DNA of 35,977 nt from Acanthamoeba sp. SK_2022b (Eukaryota; Discosea; Longamoebia; Acanthamoebidae). Numbering within the stretch: the first letter of the stretch is position 1; each line of letters begins with the position of its first letter. The stretch is from positions 1 to 35,977 of the forward strand of contig JANDJZ010000037.1 of assembly GCA_027943245.1 (NCBI GenBank), given 5' to 3'. The position numbers were made by a program, and so were the translations under genes. The notes below the pieces were generated by a model. The model did not search any database and was not told the DNA's origin. It saw only the letters and a program-made list of their open reading frames with translations. Of the stretch, positions 20,205-27,898 are shown one piece after another.

Positions 20205-20775
20205 AGCTTGTACCACCAGGAGTGGTACCGGATTGGTTGGCACCAGACAAGACCTACTCACATGGGTTCAGCGCAGGTGAGTAGGTTGGGATAAGGACAT
20301 ACTTGATGCTGGGATGTGCCAACAAGTCATGCTTGTCATGTGTGTCTCCACAGTTGTGGACTCTGGCGTTGTTGGCCACAAGATAGTCGCCAGCCTTGAG
20401 GCGACCAAGATCTTCCCTGAGCACTGGGTGCTTGACAAGCTGGCCTCCCTTGAGCTTGATGTATCAGCCCAAGAACACAACTTTGATGGTGTTGCACTTT
20501 ATCACCAGCATGAAGAACTGGTTGTCATGTCATGACCCATACTCCCTTCAATACCACATGTTCGGGAGGACCCTGCCCAGTTGACCCACCACCACACAGG
20601 GGTGATCTTCCCTGGCACCTACAACAACCACAACATTGTCAAGATTCTACACAACAACAGGATTCACATGGTCACCTTCCTCTCCATCTTCCCCAAGACA
20701 TACTCCTACACCCTGGTGTCCAAGATCCTTCACACTGGCATCCCCATCATCTACCTCAACCATGGCGCCCTCTGA
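20205..20775 (+). pseudogene. Glycosyltransferase (group 1/GT4-like) C-terminal fragment
   Basis: Plus-strand exon ...VVPDWLAPDKTYSHGFSAG is followed by an intact-looking intron (GTGAGTAGG...TCTCCACAG, ~20277-20353) and an exon with VVDSGVVGHKIVASLEATKI and FPEHWVLDKLASLELDVSAQ. The frame continues through a TGA at 20533-20535 into THHHTGVIFPGTYNNHNIVK and FLSIFPKTYSYTLVSKIL, then GIPIIYLNHGAL and a stop. The P-K-T-Y-S-Y-T-L...G-I-P-I...L-N-H-G-A pattern matches the sugar-nucleotide-binding end of bacterial-type group 1 glycosyltransferases (family P-E-T-Y-S-Y-T-L-S-E-A). The usual E in PET and SEA is replaced by K. The N-terminal half is absent. Non-functional as written because of the in-frame stop. 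Confidence 0.5.
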
Positions 20776-20869
20776 GGCAGTTTAACACACCTTCCCCATT
20801 TCAGAGCCAATGCTGGAGAGTATCAAGATCATGCTAGCTTGTGCTCTTGATTTCATGTTGAAGCACCAA

Positions 20870-21040
20870 GGGATGGACACTCTCCTCAACGAACTCAGCA
20901 CCAACATTCAGCCACGAAAGTGGCACCTCATGAATTACCCAGAGCAGCAATACTGAGTTGCAATCACAAAAAAGTTGGGAGCAAATTGGCAGAGGTGGTT
21001 CTTGGTGGAGGTAGGTGTGTGATGCACGCGCACGTGCTAA
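20870..21040 (+). repeat. Duplicated exon-like segment DTLL, right copy
   Basis: Second copy of the segment at 4925-5095, here preceded by an in-frame ATG at 20811 (MLESIKIMLACALDFMLKHQ), so a 48-codon frame ends at the TGA at 20955. It joins directly to RU copy c. In the left copy the same segment lies next to M2-1 instead, so the segment is shared but its partners differ. Confidence 0.6.
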
Positions 21041-21061
21041 GGGTCTTGCCTTGCTCTACGA

Positions 21062-21812
21062 GGGAGCCCTTGCTTGTGTTGTTTCATTTGGTTTTTTGTT
21101 TCTGTTTCCTTGTTGTTTCATTTGGTTTTTTGTTTCATATTTTTTATTTTGCCATTACATTGCAACGTTTCACTGAACTTGCATTACAACCCATAATGGC
21201 TGGCGAACAACGGCTGCTCTGTCCACATAAGATGTCTCGTTTGTATTGTAAAGGACGGGAAGTGTTGTTCATGGGAGGCAAGGGAGTGTCTCTGCCGCTG
21301 GGGTGCACCTTGTGTGCATGGGCCGGTGGTATGCGAGACTGCCCCACGGACACACAGCCCGTCTCTTTTTGTTCTTCTCAGGGAGGCCGTACATCCCTAA
21401 GCAATGAAAGGTGGTCAACTGGGGATGGTCATGGACAACTATGACAATATCAGCACAGCACAGTCAAGAAAGAACCGCCCGCTCCTCCTGCCCTTACATT
21501 CTCCATCTTCTTCTATCTTGCAACACTGCACCAGGGAGGAGAGCATGCTCAAAAGCTGAGTTATTGAAGTAGCAAGCTCTTGATCCTCTCTAGCCCTGGT
21601 ACCGACAGAGTAGGACATTCGTATATGGGCAAGCGGCAATTTTTTAGGGGCTCGTCGTGCCATTTTTTGGATGTCCATCCGGTTTTTGGGACTGTTGCAA
21701 GGTAGCCAAAAGGAAAAAGGGTTTGTTTGCCAAGTGAAGCTCTTGTTGCAGCTGGCTTGGCTCATCGGTACCCGTGCCTCATTAAAAAAAAGCGTTTGTT
21801 TGCCAAGTGAGG
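21062..21812 (-). repeat. RU repeat unit, copy c
   Basis: Inverted relative to copies a, b and e: the T-rich tract (GTTGTTTCATTTGGTTTTTT) comes first on the plus strand, then the conserved core, the GAGCATGCTCAAAAGCTGAG segment, GGATGTCCATCC, and GGTACCCGTGCCTCATT at the far end. Several indels distinguish its core from the others. Confidence 0.8.
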
Positions 21813-21839
21813 CCGCGGCAAGAAGAGCTGCCTCGGCTC

Positions 21840-22225
21840 AGAAGTTCACTTGAAGTAGGCCAACAGCAACGGGCCGCTGTTCAAGGAGACACGCGGCGAC
21901 AAGCAGCCAGCTGAAGGATGCGAACGCGGAGGGGGAGATGCCGCGTGCTGCGGGTGAGCGGAGGGGACGGAGCTTAGGGGACCATTGGAGCACAGGAGCC
22001 TACCTCACGTAAAAGCAGGTAAGCGGTGAGAGTGAGAGCAGCAAGCCCATGCACGACTGCAAGCCTGTTGATGGCAGCTTTAAGAGCCCCTTTGGGGAAA
22101 AAGAGTGGTTCTGTCAAGGGATTGCGGCGGTGGTGCAATCGCTCCTTCGGCCGCGTTGGTTGTAAGGCTGTGCGGTTCGTACCCGGTTGCCTCCACTCGC
22201 CCCTCCCGCTGTCTTTTTTGGCTCC
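21840..22225. repeat. Connecting block between RU-c and ASP-C
   Basis: Inverted counterpart of 7750-8367. It shares GGCGAACGCGGAGG-type, AAAGCAGGTAAGC, GCAAGCCCATGCACGACTGC and GGTTGCCTCCACTCGCCCC segments with that block, in reverse order. The plus-strand GGTTCGTACCCGGTTGCCTC (22174-22193) resembles the T-arm end of a tRNA, but no full cloverleaf could be drawn. Confidence 0.6.
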
Positions 22226-22625
22226 CACCTGCTCCGCTCTTCCTTGCATTGGTGTACTCGATGATCAGGTTGCCACGGAGCAAACCGGTGGTCATGCCGC
22301 ACATGGCGCCGCTGGTGCCCAGGCTCGTCTCTTAGTCGGCTCTTCGCACTCGCCCTGTTGTTAATTGGTTGCTTACACGTCAACAAAACATGCCTCGCAA
22401 TCGGTGTTTGGCGGCCTGTGCCCCTTGTAGCACTGGGAAGTGATGACCACGACCCCTCGCCCAATGACCCGCTGCAGCGCGTTCATGAGGTCTCGCTTTC
22501 TCTATGGCGCATTGCCTGGCCCCCGCCAACAAACGCACCACTCCAGCTCCGCTGCAGCCTTCGAGCGGCGGCTGCAGCGGATTCTCCACAACCTGTGTTC
22601 TTCGGTCATGTGGTGTGAGAGTCAC
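22225..22625 (-). pseudogene. Type I L-asparaginase copy C (ASP-C), 3' half only
   Basis: The minus strand has VVENPLQPPLEG, the NAPxRKRDLMNALQ region in a shifted frame, GRGVVVITSQCYKG, then after an intron remnant TSLGTSGAM plus CGMTTGLLRGNLIIEYTNAR. A TAA interrupts just before ETSLGTSG, two codons are missing at the DMTT block, and all exons encoding HGTDTM, MASAL and FNNKILRGN are gone. It is the reciprocal of ASP-B, which keeps those exons and lacks the ones here. Head-to-head with M2 copy 3. Confidence 0.7.
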
Positions 22626-22797
22626 AGGAGGGCCCTAAATAGCAAAAATATTTATTTTAATAAATAAATAAAACAGTGAGTCACTGAGAGCAAGCGAAGG
22701 CGCGGGAACGTACCGTGCTCCCTGAGGGCCGCATCCTTCTCGGCCTCAAAGTGCACATTGAGCGTAGCCCTGAAGCATTTCTGTTTGCGCCCGCAGA

Positions 22798-23745
22798 ATG
22801 GGTGTGAGCCAGAGCAGCAGGTATTTGAGCCGAAACAAGTGGACTGGACTCGGAGGCCGACTTCACGCAGCGCGTGCATCACGACCTCAAGGCGCGAATG
22901 GCAACGGCGCAGGCCGGCCAGGCCTACTGCCTGGACGAGGGCACATCCTCGCCTCCATCAGCCGGCGGCCAAAGTTGGAGCGCCAGCGAGCCGCTGGTCA
23001 CCGTCAACGGCTGCACGGCCTGTTCGGACTTTGTCCGGGAGAGCCTCGCCGCCACCGAAGGCCCCTATGGCCGGCCTGCCGCCAACTCTCTTTCTCTTCC
23101 AAGCCGCGTGCCTGGGGGGGCCTTGGCTAATCACGTTCGTCGATGGCCGATGGGCAGCAGTTGTTGGAGCTGAGCCGCATGCTGGGCGAGTACCTGGCGA
23201 GGGTGAGGGGCAGGAGGAGAGCGGCGTTGGTGGACGTGCGCCCGACCACTGCCTCCCTGCAATCCCCTTCTATCGCCTCTGCTTCGGGGTAGCTGGCGCG
23301 GATCCCCTCAATGGGGGATGTCATCGCTATTCGCGAAGACACAGAGAGGATAGCTGGCTTCAAGCGTTAGAGACCCCCAGCGCACCGAAGCTGGCGTAGA
23401 GGGTGAGGTCTGCACATGTCGGCAGGGAAGCAGAGCCCACCAGAAGCGTCAATGCAAGCTAGAGCAAGAAGTTGCATCAACTGGTTGGCGCAGCTACAAA
23501 TGTGACGGTCGAAAGTTGGCCCACACCGTGCCGTTGCTGTTGCTGTTGCTGACAGTGAGGTGCGAGATGTAACGCAACCACAGCTTGCCGTCTAGGCGGC
23601 AAGAGGCCAACGCTCACCGAGAACACCTGACCATCACCTTGAGACGCAGGCAGCATCGATGGATGGGACATTATGGGGTTGTCAGCTCATCACAACGATC
23701 TGTAACAGGGCGCTGAGGGAGAGGCGCTCAAGCCGATGGGCATCA
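22798..23745 (+). pseudogene. M2 copy 3, unrecognised gene with its N-terminal exon
   Basis: It opens with MGVSQSSRYLSRNK (ATG at 22798), a glycine-2 context that could be N-myristoylated, and continues in another frame as EADFTQRVHHDLKARMATAQ and AGQAYCLDEG, then LVTVNGCTACSDFVRESLAA. A likely intron spans the CTTTCTCTTCCAAGCCG...GGATGGGCAG region, followed by LLELSRMLGEYLARVRGRRR. The C-terminal end (CQLxTTIC.R) recurs at ~23675-23745. An insertion or divergent segment occupies 23250-23670, and the frame shifts near 22845. No family recognised. It gives the best view of the M2 5' end. Confidence 0.45.
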
Positions 23746-23777
23746 AGAGCTAGCTGAGGCGGTCGGCAGTTTTCTTC

Positions 23778-24580
23778 TCCCTCCTTGGTTGTGTTGTTTC
23801 GTTTGGTTTTTTGTTTCTGCTTCCTTGTTGTTTCGTTTGTTTTTGTTGTTGTTTCGTTTGTTTTTTTTTTTTTTTTGGCGATTACATTGCAACGTTTTCA
23901 GTGAACTCGCGTTACAACCCATAATGGCTGGCGAACAACGGCCACTCTGTCCTCATAAGATGTCTCATTTGTATTGTAAAGGACGGGAAGTGTTGTTCAT
24001 GGGGAGGGAAAGGGGGTGTCTCGGCCACCGGGGTGCACCTTGTGTGCATGGGCCGGTGGTTTGTGTGACTGCCCCATGGACACACAGCCCATCTCTTTTT
24101 GTTCTCCTCAGTGAGGCCGTACGAAATCCCTTGCAAAGCATGCATAGCTGGCTGGCGTTGAAGGTTAGTCATGGTCTACCTCATGGCTGTGTCAACTGGG
24201 GATGGTCCTTGATGACTATGATGATGTCGGCGCAGCACAGTTGAGAAACAGGTGCTTCTTCTGGCCTTTTTGACCTTCAACATCTTCTTCTATCCTGGAC
24301 TTTTGCGACACCTTGCCAGGGAGGAGATCATGCCCAAAAGCTGATTTATTGAAGTATCAAGCTCTCAATCTTCTCCAGCCCTGGTACTGACAGAGAAAGA
24401 CATTTGCATATATGAGCAAAGTGCCAGCAATTTTTTAGGGGCTCGTCGCGCCATTTTTTGGATGTCCATCCGGTTTTTGGGACTGTTGCAAGGTAGCCAA
24501 AAGGAAATGTTGCGCTTTTAGGGGTTTAGCAAAAAAAACTCCAAACCCTCCAAAAAAGCGTTCGTTTGCCAAGTGAGGCT
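23778..24580 (-). repeat. RU repeat unit, copy d
   Basis: Same orientation as copy c: T-rich tract (GTTGTTTCGTTTGGTTTTTT and a long T run) first, then the conserved core with TACATTGCAACG, the TGATTTATTGAAGTATCAAG segment, GGATGTCCATCC and AAAAAAGCGTTCGTTTGCCA. It lies between M2 copy 3 and ASP-D. Confidence 0.8.
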
Positions 24581-24589
24581 CTTCTGAGA

Positions 24590-26145
24590 AGTTCAATTTG
24601 GCCTGCCACCTGTTCTAAGACTACCGTTTAGTGCTGAACTCCAACCCAGCACCTGAAACGCGTCATGTGTCAGGTGGAGGGCAAGAAGGTGCCCAAACCG
24701 AGCCAGCCTAATCGTCCAGCGAACCGTAGCCGGCTATCGACAGTACTGCTTGCTATTCACCCTCTAGATGAGCATGTAGGCCAGCAGCAACGCCGGGCTG
24801 CTCAAGGAGAAAGGTGGCGACGAGCAGCCCATCGACTCCTCGGACATGGTGCCTGCCGGTACTGCTGCTCCCCTCTTTGTGCCCCCAGCCGCCCACACGG
24901 CCGTGAGTGGTGTGGTGCTGTGATACGACGCAACGCGATGGATGGTGCTTGTGTGCATGTGCCCACAGACTGGGTGTCGATCGCCACCGTGATCAAGAAG
25001 AACTACTGCCTTCCTCATCATTTAAGGCACCGACACCATCATGTATTATTATCTATGTATTTTTTTGGTAATTTATTTTTTTATATTTTTTGGTTTTTCC
25101 TTTATCTATTTTATTAAGGGCTCGGTTTTTCGACTTAAATATCGCACTGGGTCCTGTCTCTCTGTCACCAGTAGCGCTCGTTCATGCTGGCGAACCTGGG
25201 CAAGATCTTGGTCTTCACAGGCTCACAGATTCCACTGGAGAACCCCATCACCGATGCCCCCGGTTCATCTAACTTCACACACACACACATGCGCACTCCT
25301 CCACAACTGTTTGCGTTGTGCATGATGACTCACCAATCAACGTTGATGGTGATGAACAGGAACCTGGTTGTGTCAATGATCATCGCGAGGTGGGCATGCC
25401 CAAGGTGGTCACCTTCAACAACAAGATCTTGAGGGGCAACCGCTCCTCAAAGGTCGGCGATTAGGGTACAGCACCGCCCTCTTCTTTGTCCTCGTCTCGT
25501 GCGTGCGCGAGAGCGAGCGTGAGTGAGCGCGTGCGACAAAGGCTTGACTCGGTTGGGCGTTCTTTGTGTTGCAGCAGGCATGGCGGCGTTTGAGTCGCCC
25601 AACTACCCTCCGCTGGGCATGCTGGGCGTGGACATCCAGATCGACCACCGATTCATCTCCAACCCAAAGGAAACGCCCCACGCACGCTTCTCTTGTCCAC
25701 TGTCTTAGGAGGACAGCGCGACCTGTTCACGCACTCACTCACTTACCCACCCACTCGGCCACCCACTCACTGTCGGAACACACGCGCGCAGGTCGGTTCA
25801 GGGTGTGGAATAATCTCAATACACGGTGCTCCATCTGGTGCCCGGGTCTCATGCCAAGGTTCGCCGTGCCTGCCGATGCCCCCTCTCATGCTCTTCTGAC
25901 TCTCACACGACACGAACACAGGTGGTGGAGGATCTGCTGCAGCCGCGACGAGCCGACTATGAGACGAGCCTGGGCACCAGCGGCGCCATCATCAGTTGCG
26001 AAATGACCACTGGTTCGGGTTGGCCGGTCCTCCAGTGCAACGGGCCAAGGCACACACAACTCAGACGGGCTCGCGTGCAGAGGCTGTGGTGTCAGTCGAA
26101 GCTGTCCAACTTGTTAGAGCTTGCCGGAGTGTCAGTGATGTAGCC
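24590..26145 (+). pseudogene. Type I L-asparaginase copy D (ASP-D), most complete exon set
   Basis: Recognisable exons: DEQPIDSSDMVPA (substrate-site DSSDM, ~24830), donor G|GTACTG, then after CCCACAG the piece DWVSIATVIKKNY; a damaged HGTD segment where the His codon region reads TAA; SFMLANLGKILVFTGSQIPL plus ENPITDA (~25173-25260); MPKVVTFNNKILRGNRSSKV followed by a TAG in place of the Trp codon; AAFESPNYPPLGMLGVDIQI; VWNNLNT and VLHLVPG; VVEDLLQP joined directly to RRADYETSLGTSGAIIS and CEMTT; and EAVV with KLSNLLELAG one frame away. The SYGSANAP...QCYKGAQ section is deleted. At least two in-frame stops and several indels make it non-functional. Introns are retained. The region 24590-24780 upstream matches nothing recognised. 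Confidence 0.78.
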
Positions 26146-26219
26146 CCCATAAGCTTACCCGCAACATGCTGGCAGTCTTGCTGGCAAAAGGACCATTGCA
26201 GCAAGGAGCCTCATCACGT

Positions 26220-26455
26220 AAAAGCAGGTAAGCGATGAGAGCAAGACTCACAAGTCCATATCTTCCCCCTCCGCTTGGTCAAGCATGTCAGCTGTCCCCT
26301 CCTGCTTGCCCGCAGCACGTGGCATCTTCCCTCCGCGTTCGCCTCCTCTCCTTCAGCTGACTGGCTGCTTGTCGCTGCCTGTCTCCTTGAGCGGCGGCCC
26401 GTGGCCTTCGCCAAGTTGGACTTCAGAAGGAAGCTCTTCTTGCCTCACCACCGGC
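26220..26455 (+). repeat. Connecting block between ASP-D and RU-e
   Basis: It repeats part of the 7750-8367 block: AAAAGCAGGTAAGCG, GACTCACAAGTCC, ATCTTCCCCCTCCG, CCTCCGCGTTCGCCTCCTCT and CTCCTTGAGCGG. It confirms the order ASP - block - RU in three independent module copies. Confidence 0.65.
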
Positions 26456-27325
26456 AAACAAACGCTTTTTTTTTTTTTACGAGGCACGGGTACCGATGAG
26501 CCAAGCCAGCTTCCGCTTCACTTGGCAAACAAACCCTTTTTTTTTTTTTTTTTTGCGAAGATGTTGAGTTCTCGCGAAACCTCTAAAAGCGCAACATTTC
26601 CTTTTGGCTACCTTGCAACAGTCCCAAAAACCAGATGGACATCCAAAAATGTAGCAGCGACCCCCAAAAAAATTGCAGCCACTTGCCCATATATGCGAAT
26701 GTCCTTCTCTGTCGGTACCAGGGCTGGAGAAGATCGAGAGCTTGCTACTTCAATAACTCAGAGCATGCTAACCTTGCCTGGCAAGGTGTCGCAAGATCTG
26801 AAGATGTTGAAGGTCAGTCAGGAGAAGCGGCTGTTTCTCGACCGCGCTGCACGAAAGTCCAGGATAGAAGAAGATGTTGAAGGTCATGAAGGCGGCTCTC
26901 TTGCCCGTGCCGCACCAATATTGACAACCATCTAGTTGACATGGTCATGAACAAACCTTTACCAGCCAACAATGCTTTGCAAGGGATTTGGTACGGCCTC
27001 ACTGAGGAGAACAAAAAGAGACGGGCTGTGTGTCCATGGGGCAGTCACACAAACCACCGGCCCATGCACACAAGGTGCACCCCGGCGGCAGAGACACCCC
27101 CTTTCCCTCCCCATGAACAACACTTCCCGTCCTTTACAATACAAATGAGACATCTTATGAGGACAGAGTGGCCGTTGTTCGCCAGCCATTATGGTTGCAA
27201 CGCGAGTTCACTGAAAACGTTGCAATGTAATCGCCAAAAATACAAAACAAAACAACAAACGAAACAACAAGGAAACAGAAACAAAAAACCAACCGAAACA
27301 ACACAAGCAAGGAGGGAGAAGTAAA
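26455..27325 (+). repeat. RU repeat unit, copy e
   Basis: Same orientation as copies a and b, with A/T runs, GAGGCACGGGTACCGATGAG, GCTACCTTGCAACAGTCCCA, GGACATCC, AACTCAGAGCATGCTAACC, the core TACAATACAAATGAGACATC, and the A-rich end CAAAACAACAAACGAAACAA. It contains a local duplication (GAAGATGTTGAAGGTCA at ~26801 and ~26870). A 216-codon plus-strand frame crosses the first half but is not preserved in the other copies. Confidence 0.8.
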
Positions 27326-27898
27326 CTGCCAACTGCCTCAGCTAGCTCTCGATGCCCATCGGCCAACACGGAACCCCTAATTCGGCCGTTCATCTGGATG
27401 ACGCTCACGGAATGACGTTGTTCAAAAAGAATTTGATGAGGATTCGCGTTGAGGAGGAGAAACACTCGGCATGCTCAAGTGGAGCAAGCGTGGTGGAGCG
27501 TGAGGAGTGAGTTGCTGTCGGCGGTCAAAGAACAGGAGCGAAGCGAAGCGGGAGCCGTGACGAGGGTGAGGGGCAGGAGGAGACCGGCGTCGGTGGATGT
27601 GAGCGCGCAGCGTCCGCCAGCGTACTGGTCGCCAGGTTCTGGCCCAGCATGCGGCTCAGCTCAAACAACTCTCTCTCTCTCTCTCTTCCCCGTTGTGTGC
27701 CTGGGGAGGCATTGGCTAATCACGTTCGTCGGTGGCCGAGGGCAGACTGCAGCAGTTGTTAACGACTGTTCAGCGCTGAAGCACACATGACCAAACAGGA
27801 GTGGGTGAGGGATCACCTGTGAGGAGGGGCGAAGGGAAGGCCAGCACCAATCCTGGCATCCAGTCAGTCGCAACGGAGGGCAATCAACCTACACTCGC
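27326..27898. repeat. Shuffled M2 scraps and 3' flank of the PHD kinase gene
   Basis: Within 27550-27775 there are three M2-derived pieces in both orientations: plus-strand GAGGGTGAGGGGCAGGAGGA, minus-strand CCCAGCATGCGGCTCAGCTC, then plus-strand GGCATTGGCTAATCACGTTC with GGGCAGACTGCAGCAGTTGT. The last two are inverted copies of neighbouring M2 sequence, giving an interrupted palindrome about a CT-repeat. The rest has no recognised content. Confidence 0.55.

Noticed and set aside
20533..20535. Selenocysteine recoding of the in-frame TGA in the glycosyltransferase fragment
   Set aside because: The N-terminal half is missing and nearby sequence is decayed; no selenocysteine insertion element or Cys-equivalent position supports recoding.
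26285..26935. 216-codon plus-strand frame in RU-e
   Set aside because: It begins in the connecting block and runs through poly-T-derived Phe runs; equivalent positions in RU-a, b, c and d are closed by stops.
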